DNA from: an uncultured Boseongicola sp.
GTDB taxonomy: Bacteria; Pseudomonadota; Alphaproteobacteria; Rhodobacterales; Rhodobacteraceae
DNA: 32,386 bases
Assembly (NCBI GenBank): GCA_905479635.1
Contig: CAJQNG010000093.1
Span: 1-32,386 of the forward strand
Reading direction: 5' to 3'
Part shown: piece by piece, positions 8,568 through 17,226 of the stretch
Layout of the letters: each line of letters begins with the position of its first letter
Position numbering within the stretch: the first letter of the stretch is position 1
Notes under the pieces: generated by a model
Database searches by the model: none
Seen by the model: the letters and a program-made list of their open reading frames with translations, nothing else
Told to the model about the DNA's origin: nothing
Made by a program: the position numbers and the translations under genes

Positions 8568-8986
8568 TTTGGGTTCTCTTTCACCAAAGCAAGTGGGCGC
8601 TTCAGGCTAAGTTTAATTCCGTAGCTTCCGTCAGAAATGTCATTCTTCCAGCCGCCAACAATCTTTGCCTTCGCGTTGACCGGCGACAATTCCGCGATGA
8701 GGCTCACCAGCACTTCTCGAAACAACTTTGTGCCTTCGCGAAAGAGGTGCCCGACTTGTCCCCGACCAAGGTATACCGCGACCGCATCGGAATCATGTTT
8801 GGTGTCGCTTTCGCAGACCGAGGTGGCTTCACATTCATACTTTGCTGACATTTTTTCCTTTGGACCGGCTATTTGTTCAAGGTCGCTCTGAAAATGGCCC
8901 TCGCCAACAATATCTTGCGACAATCCGCGGCTGTGAGCCGACATTGGATAGATCACTTTTTTCTTTCCAAATAGCCACTTCAGCAT
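8564..8986 (-). CDS. HIRAN domain-like small protein
   Basis: A 140-residue protein. Residues about 25-100 read DIVGEGHFQSDLEQIAG ... CEATSVCESDTKHDSDAVAVYLGRGQVGHLFREGTKLFREVL, matching the pattern of HIRAN domains (VGesxYQ..L; REPDNpyDpNAVaV; .vGyL.re.A). HIRAN occurs in SNF2 and Rad18-linked proteins and as stand-alone bacterial proteins, where it is thought to bind DNA ends (family knowledge). The N-terminus is short and basic with a hydrophobic start (MLKWLFGKKK). A good ribosome site (ggagag) lies 7 bases upstream of the ATG. Its stop overlaps pheT, placing it inside the pheS-pheT unit. The function here is unknown. Confidence 0.7.
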   Translation of the reverse strand: MLKWLFGKKKVIYPMSAHSRGLSQDIVGEGHFQSDLEQIAGPKEKMSAKYECEATSVCESDTKHDSDAVAVYLGRGQVGHLFREGTKLFREVLVSLIAELSPVNAKAKIVGGWKNDISDGSYGIKLSLKRPLALVKENPK

Positions 8987-9113
8987 CGATCACTCTCCGC
9001 TTCGAGCACCACGCCTGACCCGAGGGTGGGTGTATCATGCCCGCATGCAGAGGCAGGTCTGACGTGATGCGGGACTAAGTCTCTGCGAGACATATGTTTG
9101 GTGCGGCTCAACA

Positions 9114-9539
9114 CTACCCCCGCCCCGCCAAGTCATCGACTACTTCAAAATGCTCAAACACCAGCATCATTTCGGGGTCGAAGCCTCCGTTGCGCTCGAA
9201 GTACGCTTTGTGGTCGTCCTGCCAGCCCTCAAGATCGATGTTTTCACCCTCGGCCAGTGCCATCTCTTCGGTAACGTCGCAAAACCGTACCTGTTCGACC
9301 TTCACCGTGCGGATGACAATTGCGGGCGTGCCGTCCCAGTTGGTGGCGATGTCGCAGCGGCCCACAACCGGGATGGACTGCGGTTCGTCGGCGAAATCGG
9401 TCAGCGCGCCGCTTATCGCGCGTTTGTGGCCCGCGCGGACCAATGCGAGCAGCCGCTTGGACAGCTTGGCGGTGTCGCCGAATTTGAATGTGCCGGCACC
9501 AGGGTAGGTGTCCTGGAGATCTTCGTATTCGTCGCTCAT
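9114..9539 (-). CDS. ASCH domain-containing protein
   Basis: A 141-residue protein beginning [46 protein letters not shown]. The G-x-KRA segment followed by [44 protein letters not shown] and the ending [16 protein letters not shown] are typical ASCH domain features. ASCH is a PUA-like beta-barrel, predicted to bind RNA or act on modified nucleosides (family knowledge). The ATG overlaps the pheS stop codon (ATGA), so it is translationally coupled to pheS. A longer in-frame start inside pheS is implausible. The substrate is unknown; some ASCH proteins are N4-acetylcytidine amidohydrolases, but that cannot be read from this sequence. Confidence 0.87.
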   Translation of the reverse strand: MSDEYEDLQDTYPGAGTFKFGDTAKLSKRLLALVRAGHKRAISGALTDFADEPQSIPVVGRCDIATNWDGTPAIVIRTVKVEQVRFCDVTEEMALAEGENIDLEGWQDDHKAYFERNGGFDPEMMLVFEHFEVVDDLAGRG

Positions 9540-10606
9540 CGGACTAGACCTCCGTGTAGGGTCGGTTGATCCAGCGAGGCGAAACCGTAGTGTCGGAGCC
9601 AGCGCAGGTCGCTGTCGAAGAACGCGCGCAGATCTGGGATGCCGTATTTCAGCATTGCCATTCGGTCGATGCCCATGCCGAAAGCGAAGCCCTGCCATTT
9701 GTCAGGGTCAACGCCTGCGGCCGACAGCACTTTGGGGTGGACCATCCCCGAGCCGAGTACTTCGAGCCAGCCGTCGCCCTCGCCCACTTTGACGGTGCCG
9801 CCTTCCCATGAGCATTGTATGTCGACTTCTGCCGAGGGTTCCGTGAACGGGAAGTGCGAGGCGCGAAAGCGGGTTTTGACTTTCGTGCTGAAGAAGGCCG
9901 AGAAGAATTCCTCAAGCACCCATTTCAGGTTGGCCATAGAGATGTCTTTGTCGATGGCGAGGCCCTCGACTTGGTGAAACATCGGGGTGTGGGTCTGGTC
10001 GTAGTCGGCGCGGTAAACGCGGCCCGGGCAGATGATGCGGATCGGCGCTCCGGTGTCTTGCATCGAGCGGATTTGCACTGGGGATGTATGGGTTCGCAGC
10101 ACATGCGGCGGGCGGTCGTCGCCTTCCGCGCGGTGCATATAGAATGTGTCCATTTCGGTACGGGCCGGGTGGTGTCCGGGGATGTTCAGGGCGTCAAAGT
10201 TGTGCCAGTTGGTCTCGATCTGCGGACCCTCGGCGACCGAAAAGCCCATGTCGGCGAGGATGGCGGTGACTTCTTCGGTGACTTGTGAGACCGGGTGGAT
10301 GGTGCCGTGGGGGCGGTCGCGCGCGGGCAGTGTAACGTCAAGCCATTCATCGCGCAGGCGCGCATCAAGAGCGGCGTCTTCAAGGGCCGATTTTTTACCG
10401 GCGAGGGCGGAGTTGAGCTCGTCTTTCAGGGCGTTGAGGGCGGGACCAGAGACCTGGCGTTCCTCTGGCGTCATGCGTCCAAGTTCGCGCATTTTTAGGG
10501 AGACTTCGCCCTTCTTGCCGACGGCTTGCACCCGCAAGTCTTCAAGCGCGCTTTCGTCAGCGGCGTCTGCGATTGCGGTCAGGTATTTTTGCCGAAGATC
10601 GTCCAT
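9536..10606 (-). CDS. pheS: Phenylalanine--tRNA ligase alpha subunit
   Basis: A 356-residue protein of standard length. The N-terminal coiled coil (about 1-90, [33 protein letters not shown]) is followed by the class II catalytic core: motif 1 region [19 protein letters not shown]; the loop [18 protein letters not shown]; motif 2 with [23 protein letters not shown]; and motif 3 [25 protein letters not shown]. It forms the alpha2beta2 enzyme with PheT. A G-rich ribosome site (aaggggg) precedes the ATG. The ancestral link to rplT is broken here by a lipoprotein pseudogene, so its promoter must lie within or near that segment or be read through from upstream. Confidence 0.98.
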   Translation of the reverse strand: MDDLRQKYLTAIADAADESALEDLRVQAVGKKGEVSLKMRELGRMTPEERQVSGPALNALKDELNSALAGKKSALEDAALDARLRDEWLDVTLPARDRPHGTIHPVSQVTEEVTAILADMGFSVAEGPQIETNWHNFDALNIPGHHPARTEMDTFYMHRAEGDDRPPHVLRTHTSPVQIRSMQDTGAPIRIICPGRVYRADYDQTHTPMFHQVEGLAIDKDISMANLKWVLEEFFSAFFSTKVKTRFRASHFPFTEPSAEVDIQCSWEGGTVKVGEGDGWLEVLGSGMVHPKVLSAAGVDPDKWQGFAFGMGIDRMAMLKYGIPDLRAFFDSDLRWLRHYGFASLDQPTLHGGLVR

Positions 10607-10639
10607 TCGGACCCCCTTGAGAACATCCCTGCCCTGCTA

Positions 10640-11435
10640 GCCATCTGGGGGCAAAAAGACAAGAAGCCGCCGTATTCGGTCCTGGCGATTCCGCCCTCAT
10701 CATGTTGCAGTGTCCGCCCGCCGACCAGTTCTTCGCCGTTAGGCCCAACAAACAAACCCGAGTATTGGCCCGTTGGATGTCGTCGTTACCAGTGCATCAT
10801 TGCCCTGCTCACCAGCTTCTGTTCCCAAAAAGACGCCGTTTTCGATCGCCGAAGGGCCCAAGATGAAATCAGTGGATGTGATACTGGGAGCACTAAATTC
10901 AGGGCGGTCGATGATCGAGCCTGCGTCCGTTCCTGCCTCAAAATCGGCTGTGAGACTTGTAGATCCCATCAAAAGTTGGATGACTAGACCGCTGGTGTCA
11001 TTCAGGTACCAACTCGCATACCCACCTCCAGACGTGGCGGGCCCAGTTGTCGGAAGTGTTGTGTCGCCGATGCGTTCAAGAAACGCTGCGCGTGTCCCTA
11101 GATCATCGCCGGAATGGTTGCGATTGTCACTGTACCGGAACCGGATGATGTTTCACGAAAAGATGCATAGCTGGCAGCGGCGACAGTGCTGGTATGCCCA
11201 TTCAATCCGCCAAGGTGGTAGGTGTTGTTGCGGGTCGCAACGAATGTCGTGACGTCATCTATGATGGTCACAGTATCAGTCGCCGAGTCGTGGGCGCAGT
11301 GACGCCAGCGGGCAGTGTGCCGGTAGATTGGGTCGCAGCGCCGACTGTGAGGGGCGCCAAGACAGTCGGGGCCGTGCCACATGCCACCAATAAGGTGGCA
11401 GACGAAACAAAAGCAACGGTCGTCAAAGTATTCAA
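10640..11435 (-). pseudogene. Frameshifted surface lipoprotein (transferrin-binding-protein-like family)
   Basis: On the minus strand a broken gene can be read across four frame segments. It starts at a TTG (11435-11433) with a gggag ribosome site and encodes a lipoprotein signal (MNTLTTVAFVSSATLLVAC, lipobox cysteine 19). The frame shifts near 11285-11300 to SATDTVTIIDDVTTFVATRNN..., near 11100-11115 to DDLGTRAAFLERIGDTTLPTTG ... LTADFEAGTDAGSIIDR, and near 10768-10772 to YSGLFVGPNGEELVGG. The pieces LPTTG, L.ADFEAGT..GSI..R and GLF.GPNGEE.VGG in this order are characteristic of Rhodobacteraceae lipoproteins with a transferrin-binding-protein beta-barrel domain. At least three frameshifts make a functional protein unlikely. 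The 3' boundary is approximate. Its position between rplT and pheS splits a usually adjacent pair of operon segments. Confidence 0.72.
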
Positions 11436-11528
11436 CGGTCGGCTCCCAAAAAATTGGTTACTTTCTTGAGATCCGGAAACCAATATTGAAAAGCCGAAAT
11501 AGGTCCAACCTGCCATATTACTGACATC

Positions 11529-11559
11529 AAAAAAAAACCCGGCCGTGTTGGCGACCGGG
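11529..11559 (-). terminator. Rho-independent terminator of rpmI-rplT
   Basis: On the minus strand an 8-bp stem (11559-11552 with 11545-11538, one G-T pair) with a 6-nt loop is followed by nine T residues (11537-11529). It lies about 30 nt after the rplT stop and should block read-through into the lipoprotein pseudogene and pheS. Confidence 0.9.
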
Positions 11560-11588
11560 CTCCAAAATCTAAGCTTTTGCCTGCCTTT

Positions 11589-11951
11589 TTAAGCGAGCGC
11601 GGCTTTCACCTTTTCAACGATCGCACCGAACGCTTCTGGCTCGTGCACCGCGAGGTCCGCGAGAACCTTGCGGTCCACTTCGACACCGGCAAGCGACAGG
11701 CCATTGATGAAGCGCGAGTATGTCAGTGCTTCGTCATGGCTGCGCACAGCTGCGTTGATACGCTGAATCCACAAAGCGCGGAAATTGCGCTTGCGATTCT
11801 TACGGTCGCGCGTTGCGTATTGGTTCGCCTTGTCGACGGCCTGACGGGCCGCTTTGAAGGTATTTTTGCGACGGCCGTAAAAGCCTTTTGCGGCGTCAGT
11901 AACTTTTTTATGGCGGGCGTGGGTGACTGTGCCACCTTTGGTTCTAGGCAT
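11589..11951 (-). CDS. rplT: 50S ribosomal protein L20
   Basis: A 120-residue protein starting [39 protein letters not shown], the highly conserved L20 N-terminus rich in basic residues, followed by [23 protein letters not shown] and YSRFINGL. It binds 23S rRNA early in large-subunit assembly and in many bacteria represses its own operon. It follows rpmI by 12 bp in the same direction and is closed by a strong terminator. Confidence 0.98.
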   Translation of the reverse strand: MPRTKGGTVTHARHKKVTDAAKGFYGRRKNTFKAARQAVDKANQYATRDRKNRKRNFRALWIQRINAAVRSHDEALTYSRFINGLSLAGVEVDRKVLADLAVHEPEAFGAIVEKVKAALA

Positions 11952-11963
11952 TTCTCAAGCTCC

Positions 11964-12164
11964 TCAGCGTGCGTATGGCATATAGGATTTGACCAACTTC
12001 TGATCGGGTTCGCTCAGCACGCGTGTGCCGCGGGCATTCCGCAAAAATTTGTTGGACCGCTTGATCATGCCGTGCCGTTTACCGGCAGAGCCGCCGACGA
12101 CTTTACCCGTCGCCGTCACTTTGAAGCGCTTTTTGGCACTCGACTTCGTCTTCATCTTAGGCAT
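11964..12164 (-). CDS. rpmI: 50S ribosomal protein L35
   Basis: A 66-residue basic protein starting [22 protein letters not shown], with [23 protein letters not shown], all typical of L35. The start was chosen for the family length and N-terminus; an ATG five codons earlier is in frame but gives a non-standard extension. It forms the first gene of rpmI-rplT. No infC is found upstream; pyruvate kinase is the upstream neighbour in the same direction. Confidence 0.97.
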   Translation of the reverse strand: MPKMKTKSSAKKRFKVTATGKVVGGSAGKRHGMIKRSNKFLRNARGTRVLSEPDQKLVKSYMPYAR

Positions 12165-12195
12165 TTCCATCTCCTTCATTAGGACGGTTCATAAA

Positions 12196-12225
12196 CACCC
12201 TCGGCATGCCACTTTGGCCGGGGTG
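12196..12225 (-). terminator. Hairpin between pyk and rpmI, possible pyk terminator or rpmI leader
   Basis: CACCC-t-CGGC (12196-12205) can pair with GCCGGGGTG (12217-12225), giving a 9-bp stem with one bulge. On the minus strand it is followed only by a short T stretch (ttta), so termination is uncertain. It could also belong to an L20-type autoregulatory leader. Confidence 0.35.
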
Positions 12226-12303
12226 CTTGTCGAAGTGCGCCGGATAGCCGGGAAAGGGCTGTCTGGCAAGGGAAAATCGTCACTGGCGCGGGGCGGTTTT
12301 GGG

Positions 12304-13752
12304 TTATTCAGGATCAGACGGCAGGATCAGCCGTTCATCGCAGGGCGCGACCCGCAGGATGTTCGTGGTGCCAGACTGTCCAAAAGGCACACCGGCAGTG
12401 ACAACCAGTTGATCCGTGGGCTGCGCGAAGCCTTCGGTGCGTGCGGCGCGCGCAGCATTGACGACGGCTTCTTTGAAGCGAGAGACTTCCTCGGTCTTTA
12501 CGCAATGCAGACCCCAGGTCAGCGCCATCCGACGCGCAGTGCCAATCCGCGAGGTCATTGCGATGATTGGAACGCCGGGCCGTTCGCGGGCCACAAGCGA
12601 CGCGGTTTGACCCGACTGCGAGAAACAGCAAATGACTTTGATGTCAGCCGTTTCGGCGATCTCGCGGGCGGCGGAAACGATGCCATCAGCGACGGATTGC
12701 TTCGGACCACCCCGGCTTGCCTCGATAACTTCCCGGTAGGTCGGGTCACTTTCGACCTCAAGCGCTACGGCGTTCATCGTCCGCACCGCTTCGATCGGGA
12801 AGCTGCCGGCGGCGCTTTCAGCGGAAAGCATGACCGCATCGGTGCCTTCGTAGATGGCTGCGGCAACGTCCGAGACTTCTGCGCGGGTTGGCATCGGGCT
12901 GTCGATCATCGATTCGAGCATCTGCGTGGCGACGATAACCGGCTTAGCGGCCATGCGGCATTTGCGGATGAGGCGTTTCTGGATCGGTGGCACGCACTGC
13001 ACGGGCAGTTCAACACCAAGGTCACCGCGCGCAACCATGATGCCGTCAGACACGGCGAGGATATCGTCAAACGCGGTTACTGCGGCAGGCTTTTCGATCT
13101 TCGACAGGATCGCGGCGCGCCCTTGCGCCAATTCACGCGCTTCGGCGACATCGGCAGTGCGTTGCACGAAGCTAAGGGCCAGCCAGTCGACGCCAAGACG
13201 GCAGACAAATTCGAGGTCTTTGCGGTCTTTATCGGACAAAGCGGCCAGCGGCAGCACAACGTCGGGGACGTTCACGCCTTTACGATTCGAGATCGTACCG
13301 CCGACTTTAACGGTGCAATCGGCGAAATCAGCGCCGCATTTTTCAACCTTGAGGCGGATTTTACCATCGTTCACAAGAAGGCTGGAGCCGGGTTCGAGTG
13401 CCTCGAAAATCTCTCTGTGAGGAAGCTGTACACGGGTCAAGTCGCCGGGTGCTTCGTCCAGATCAAGACGGAACGCCTGACCCACTTGAAGTTCCTCGCC
13501 ATCATCGCTGGCAAACACGCCAACGCGCAGCTTCGGGCCCTGAAGGTCGGCCAAAATGGCAATTGGGCGGCCCGTTTCGACCTCGATCTCGCGGATAATC
13601 CGGTGGCGCTCTCCAATCTCGGCGTGTTCGCCGTGGCTCATGTTCAGGCGGAACACATCTGCACCGGCATCAAAAAGCGCCCGAATCATTTCCTTATCGC
13701 TGGAAGCCGGGCCCAGGGTAGCAACAATCTTTACGTTGCGCTGACGTCTCAT
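12304..13752 (-). CDS. pyk: Pyruvate kinase
   Basis: A 482-residue enzyme that converts phosphoenolpyruvate and ADP to pyruvate and ATP. It starts MRRQRNVKIVATLGPASSDKEMIRALFDAGADVFRLNMSHG, with a gaggag ribosome site 9 bases upstream deciding the start. Conserved elements: ADLQGPKLRVG; SKIEKPAAVTAFDDILAVSDGIMVARGDLGVELP (active-site lysine in KIEKP and Mg ligands E and D); and KPVIVATQMLESMIDSPMPTRAEVSDVAAAIYEGTDAVMLSAESAAG. The C-terminal regulatory domain includes VICCFSQSGQTASLVARERPGVPIIAMT. It is transcribed toward rpmI and is divergent from the N-formylglutamate amidohydrolase-like gene. Confidence 0.98.
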   Translation of the reverse strand: MRRQRNVKIVATLGPASSDKEMIRALFDAGADVFRLNMSHGEHAEIGERHRIIREIEVETGRPIAILADLQGPKLRVGVFASDDGEELQVGQAFRLDLDEAPGDLTRVQLPHREIFEALEPGSSLLVNDGKIRLKVEKCGADFADCTVKVGGTISNRKGVNVPDVVLPLAALSDKDRKDLEFVCRLGVDWLALSFVQRTADVAEARELAQGRAAILSKIEKPAAVTAFDDILAVSDGIMVARGDLGVELPVQCVPPIQKRLIRKCRMAAKPVIVATQMLESMIDSPMPTRAEVSDVAAAIYEGTDAVMLSAESAAGSFPIEAVRTMNAVALEVESDPTYREVIEASRGGPKQSVADGIVSAAREIAETADIKVICCFSQSGQTASLVARERPGVPIIAMTSRIGTARRMALTWGLHCVKTEEVSRFKEAVVNAARAARTEGFAQPTDQLVVTAGVPFGQSGTTNILRVAPCDERLILPSDPE

Positions 13753-13858
13753 GCACGGAACTCCTCGTTCGGTCTTTTCATTGGCTTGGAGGCTTATTGC
13801 CGGAAATGTTAGCGCGTGACAACTGGCGCTTTCCAATAGGCGTCGATAGAGACAGCCT

Positions 13859-14620
13859 ATGCAGAGCGATGGTCACAGCCTAAGTTGGGAACCTTACCAT
13901 ATTTTGGGAGGCGAACGCGCCTCGCGATGGCTGGTGGTGTGCGATCATGCCACAAACCGAGTGCCGGACTGGGTGAACGGTGGCGATCTTGGTATCGCAG
14001 CCACAGATATGGCGCGCCACATCGCGTTTGACGTCGGTGCCGCTGGCGTTGCGGTGCGATTGGCCGAGAGGCTAGGAGCCCCTGCGGCGCTTTCCAATTT
14101 CTCGCGTTTGGTGATCGACCCGAATCGGGGCGAAGATGACCCAACTCTGGTCATGCAGCTTTATGACGGGACGCTGATCGGCGCCAATCGCGGGATTTCG
14201 CTCGAGGGAGTGAGCGAGCGTTTGGAGAAGTGTTATCGCCCCTACCACGCGGCCGTGGCAGACCTTGCCGCGCGGAGCGACGATACGGTGATTGTATCGG
14301 TGCATTCCTTTACGCCACAGTTTCGCGGTCGCCCGATGCGGCCCTGGCATTGCGGACTGCTTTACGGCGATGACACGCGCCTTTCGCTGCCTTTGGTGCA
14401 GCTTCTGGAACAGGTTCCGGGACTGATTGTGGGGGCGAACAAGCCCTATTCCGGCTATCTGACAGGCGACACAATTGATCGCCATGCTATTGCATTGGGG
14501 CGGCAGAATACTTTGATCGAGATCAGGAACGATTTGATCGAAACCGACGCGGGTCAGGCCGAGTGGGCTGACCGATTTGCCAGCCTTCTTCCGCAGGCGC
14601 TGGCTATAGCTGAAAGCTGA
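13859..14620 (+). CDS. N-formylglutamate amidohydrolase family protein
   Basis: A 253-residue zinc hydrolase of the FGase family. Family motifs seen: VVCDHATNRVPDW, HIAFDVGAAGVAVRLAERLGAPAALSNFSRLVIDPNRGEDDPTLV, VIVSVHSFTPQFRGRPMRPWHCGLLYGDD, NKPYSGYLTGDTIDRHA and LIEIRNDLI. The family hydrolyses N-formyl-L-glutamate to formate and glutamate at the end of one histidine-degradation route. Here no hut genes are in view; the neighbours are a DUF1244 gene and, nearby on the other strand, enzymes of D-glutamate/N-acetylglutamate metabolism. A role on another N-acyl amino acid is therefore possible (inference). Confidence 0.9.
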   Translation: MQSDGHSLSWEPYHILGGERASRWLVVCDHATNRVPDWVNGGDLGIAATDMARHIAFDVGAAGVAVRLAERLGAPAALSNFSRLVIDPNRGEDDPTLVMQLYDGTLIGANRGISLEGVSERLEKCYRPYHAAVADLAARSDDTVIVSVHSFTPQFRGRPMRPWHCGLLYGDDTRLSLPLVQLLEQVPGLIVGANKPYSGYLTGDTIDRHAIALGRQNTLIEIRNDLIETDAGQAEWADRFASLLPQALAIAES

Positions 14621-14632
14621 GGAGACACTTGC

Positions 14633-14953
14633 ATGGATATTGACGACCAGACCCGGATCGAGCTGGAGGCGGCGGCCTTTCGGCGATTGCAGAAGCATTT
14701 GATGGACGACCGCGCCGATGTGCAAAACATCGATATGATGAACCTTACCGGGTTCTGTCGGAACTGTTTGTCGCGTTGGTATCAGGAAGCGGCCAGCGTG
14801 CGCGGCATTGAAATGTCAAAGGACGAGGGGCGCGAGATGTTTTACGGCATGCCCTATGCGGACTGGCGCGCGCAACATCAGACCGAGGCGACCGACGATC
14901 AGAAAAGTGCGTTTAAGAGGGCGTTCGAGGAGAATGTCGGGACCGGGGAATAA
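14633..14953 (+). CDS. DUF1244 domain-containing protein
   Basis: A 106-residue protein of the DUF1244 family, common and conserved in alpha- and gammaproteobacteria, function unknown. The core NIDMMNLTGFCRNCLSRWYQEAA (C42 and C45) followed by EMFYGMPYADWRAQHQTEAT is the family signature. A gaggag ribosome site is 9 bases before the ATG. It starts 12 bp after the N-formylglutamate amidohydrolase-like gene, so the two are probably co-transcribed. Confidence 0.93.
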   Translation: MDIDDQTRIELEAAAFRRLQKHLMDDRADVQNIDMMNLTGFCRNCLSRWYQEAASVRGIEMSKDEGREMFYGMPYADWRAQHQTEATDDQKSAFKRAFEENVGTGE

Positions 14954-15209
14954 CGCTACCGACTGCCCGTGGTCCGATCGAGCTGACTTGGCCATCACGC
15001 AGCCAAAACATCGGGAGATGGCGCGGGCGGCCAAAGCAATAGCCCTGAAACCGGTCACATCCCAAATCAGCCAAAAGTGGTGTATGCGCTTTCGGCTCGA
15101 CGCTTTCGGCTGTGATTTTGATCTCCAGCGCCCGCCAGAGATCCATAATTGAGCGCACCATACCGGCAGAGCGGGGGATGACGTGATTGGCCTGAACAGT
15201 CTCGGAGCT
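14913..15209 (-). pseudogene. C-terminal remnant of an EAL-domain (cyclic-di-GMP phosphodiesterase) protein
   Basis: The minus-strand frame open from 15209 reads IPRSAGMVRSIMDLWRALEIKITAESVEPKAHTPLLADLGCDRFQGYCFGRP, which matches the last third of EAL domains (R.I..L...L.I...AEGVE....L..LGCD..QGY.FGRP). The AEGVE motif is changed to AESVE, the EAL signature and other catalytic residues are absent, and a stop lies just upstream (15210-15212). It overlaps the end of the DUF1244 gene on the opposite strand. It is best read as a relic of a deleted gene; the boundaries are those of the open frame, not of a protein. Confidence 0.65.
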
Positions 15210-15267
15210 TTAAGGGTTCCCTGAGCCTGAGTGCAAAGAATGCATTGAAATCTAACGCGTTTCCGCC

Positions 15268-16128
15268 TCAGATCGCAGTTTTGCGGCTTTCGTCGAGATA
15301 AATCTCGCGCAAACGCATCGCGACCGCCCCCGGTGTGCCGTCCCCAAGCGACGCGCCGTCGATCTCGACTATGGGCATCACGAAAGTCGAGGCCGAGGTG
15401 ATGAACGCTTCGTCGGCATCTTTTGCCTCGTCGATGGTGAACGCGCGTTCTTCGACAACCATCTGCGCTTCTTTGGCAAACCGCAAAACGGCGGCACGGG
15501 TGATGCCGTGCAGGATGTCGTTGGATAGATGCCGGGTGATAATCTTGCCGTCTTTGACGATATAGGCGTTGTTCGAGGTGCCTTCGGTGACGTGACCGTC
15601 CTCGACCATCCACGCATCATCGCACCCGGCTGCCTTGGCCATCATCTTGCCCATCGACGGGTACAAAAGCTGCACGGTTTTGATGTCACGCCGCGCCCAG
15701 CGCTGGTCTTCGATCGAGATGACCTTAAGGCCCTTTTTCGCGGCAGGGCTTTCGGCAATGGATTTGGCTTGGGTGAACAAAACAAGCGTTGACGGGACTT
15801 TTACCGGGTCAGGAAACGCAAAATCGCGGTCAGCATCAGCGCCGCGCGTGACTTGCAGATAGATCATGCCCTCTTGCAAATCGTTGCGCGCCATCAATTC
15901 TCGGTGGATATCCAGAAGTTCGTCCATCGTGACGGGGGCCGCCATATCAAGCTCGTTCAGGGACCGGGTCAGCCGTCGCGCGTGTCCGTCAAAATCCAGA
16001 ATTTTGCCTTCAAGAACACTGGTGACCTCGTAGACCCCATCAGCAAAGAGGAACCCGCGGTCGAATACCGACACTTTGGCCTGATCTTCAGGGACGTAGT
16101 CGCCGTTTACATAAACGATACGGGTCAT
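15268..16128 (-). CDS. dat: D-amino-acid transaminase (class IV PLP aminotransferase)
   Basis: A 286-residue fold-type IV aminotransferase. The N-terminus VYVNGDYVPEDQAKVSVFDRGFLFADGVYEV fits D-amino-acid aminotransferase rather than branched-chain IlvE. The PLP lysine is K150 in RWARRDIKTVQLL; the cofactor segment DGHVTEGTSNNAYIV carries E182. The ending ITSASTFVMPIVEIDG is typical. It would exchange amino groups between D-alanine and 2-oxoglutarate, giving pyruvate and D-glutamate. It follows dgcA by 81 bp in the same direction; the context suggests D-alanine/D-glutamate turnover. A good ribosome site (aggaaa) lies 7 bases upstream. Confidence 0.92.
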   Translation of the reverse strand: MTRIVYVNGDYVPEDQAKVSVFDRGFLFADGVYEVTSVLEGKILDFDGHARRLTRSLNELDMAAPVTMDELLDIHRELMARNDLQEGMIYLQVTRGADADRDFAFPDPVKVPSTLVLFTQAKSIAESPAAKKGLKVISIEDQRWARRDIKTVQLLYPSMGKMMAKAAGCDDAWMVEDGHVTEGTSNNAYIVKDGKIITRHLSNDILHGITRAAVLRFAKEAQMVVEERAFTIDEAKDADEAFITSASTFVMPIVEIDGASLGDGTPGAVAMRLREIYLDESRKTAI

Positions 16129-16209
16129 GGGCGGTTTCCTTTGCAGGTAGCAGGGCCATAGCAGGCATTGGGATCCGGAATATTTTTGAACGGCCGCGGG
16201 TGCAAGCCC

Positions 16210-17175
16210 CTAGCCCCAAAGTGCGGCGACAGGCGCGTGCAGTCCGGCCTCGTCATAGGCCAGCGGCGGGTTGCGGTCTTCGGCCAGAAGAAGCGGGCCA
16301 TCAAGATCGACGAAAGCGGCGCCCTGCGCCAGAAGTGTGGCGGGCGCCATGGCAAGCGACGTGCCGACCATGCAGCCGATCATCAGCCCGTATCCCTCGG
16401 CAAGAGCGGCGTCTTTCAGGGCAAGCGCTTCTGTCAGACCGCCAGTCTTGTCGAGTTTGATATTTGCGATGTCATATTTGCCGGCAAGACCAGGCAGCGA
16501 CGCGCGATCATGGCAGCTTTCGTCGGCGCAGACCGGTAGGGGGCGCTCGATCTCGGCGAGCATGTCGTCGGCACCCGCGGGCAGAGGTTGCTCAACCAGC
16601 AGCACGCCAAGGCGGATAAGATGCGGCGCAAGGTCGGCGTAGATGTCGGCCGTCCAGCCCTCGTTGGCATCAACGATGATGTCAGTTTCGGGAGCGCCGC
16701 GGCGGACTGCTTCGAGTCGGGCCATATCGTCGGGCGTGCCGAGTTTGATTTTCAAAAGCGGACGGGTCGAGTGGCGCGCCGCCGACTTTTTCATGTTCTC
16801 AGGCGTATCAAGCGATAGGGTGAAGGCGGTGGTTAACGCCGCCGGAGCGGGCACGCCCACAATGTCCCAGACGCGCTTTCCCGCCTGTTTTGCTTCCAGA
16901 TCCCACATCGCGCAATCGACGGCGTTGCGCGCGGCGCCCGCTGGAAGCGTCTCTTGCAGCGCGGGCCGCGTGATGGTTTCGGGAAGCGCGCGGATTTCGT
17001 CCATCACCGAGGCGAGCGTTTCGCCATAACGCGCATAAGGCACGCATTCGCCACGGCCAGTGACGACGCCATCGCTGACAGTGACAGTCAAAACCTCGGC
17101 GGCATCCCGCGAGCCGCGCGAGATGGTAAACGTCTCGGCCAGCCGGAAGGTTTCGGCCTTAACCTTGATTAACAT
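16210..17175 (-). CDS. dgcA: Dipeptide epimerase family protein (DgcA-like racemase/epimerase)
   Basis: A 321-residue enolase-superfamily protein (MLE/L-Ala-D/L-Glu epimerase branch). Catalytic pattern: K-x-K at 142-144 (LLKIKLG), metal ligands D169 (DANEGW), E195 (VEQPLP) and D218 (CADESCHD), and the second catalytic lysine K240 in DIANIKLDKTGGL. In the described DgcN-DgcA route, DgcA epimerises N-acetyl-D-glutamate to N-acetyl-L-glutamate; other family members epimerise the muropeptide dipeptide. The dgcN gene immediately upstream (51 bp gap) supports the former (inference from context). Confidence 0.88.
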   Translation of the reverse strand: MLIKVKAETFRLAETFTISRGSRDAAEVLTVTVSDGVVTGRGECVPYARYGETLASVMDEIRALPETITRPALQETLPAGAARNAVDCAMWDLEAKQAGKRVWDIVGVPAPAALTTAFTLSLDTPENMKKSAARHSTRPLLKIKLGTPDDMARLEAVRRGAPETDIIVDANEGWTADIYADLAPHLIRLGVLLVEQPLPAGADDMLAEIERPLPVCADESCHDRASLPGLAGKYDIANIKLDKTGGLTEALALKDAALAEGYGLMIGCMVGTSLAMAPATLLAQGAAFVDLDGPLLLAEDRNPPLAYDEAGLHAPVAALWG

Positions 17176-17226
17176 GCGCTGCGCCTTCTTTCTGTCAGGT
17201 CGTGTGTACCCGGGGAAACCGCGTTC

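Noticed and set aside
7518-8624. Long open frame (368 codons) on the plus strand opposite pheT
   Set aside because: It is a mirror frame of a certain, full-length pheT gene in GC-rich DNA; its translation shows no family likeness.
10773-11252. Plus-strand open frame of 159 codons between pheS and rplT
   Set aside because: The minus strand in the same place carries collinear lipoprotein segments; the plus frame is a shadow.
12025-13812. Open frame of 595 codons on the plus strand opposite pyk and rpmI
   Set aside because: Opposite-strand shadow of pyruvate kinase and L35, both unmistakable.
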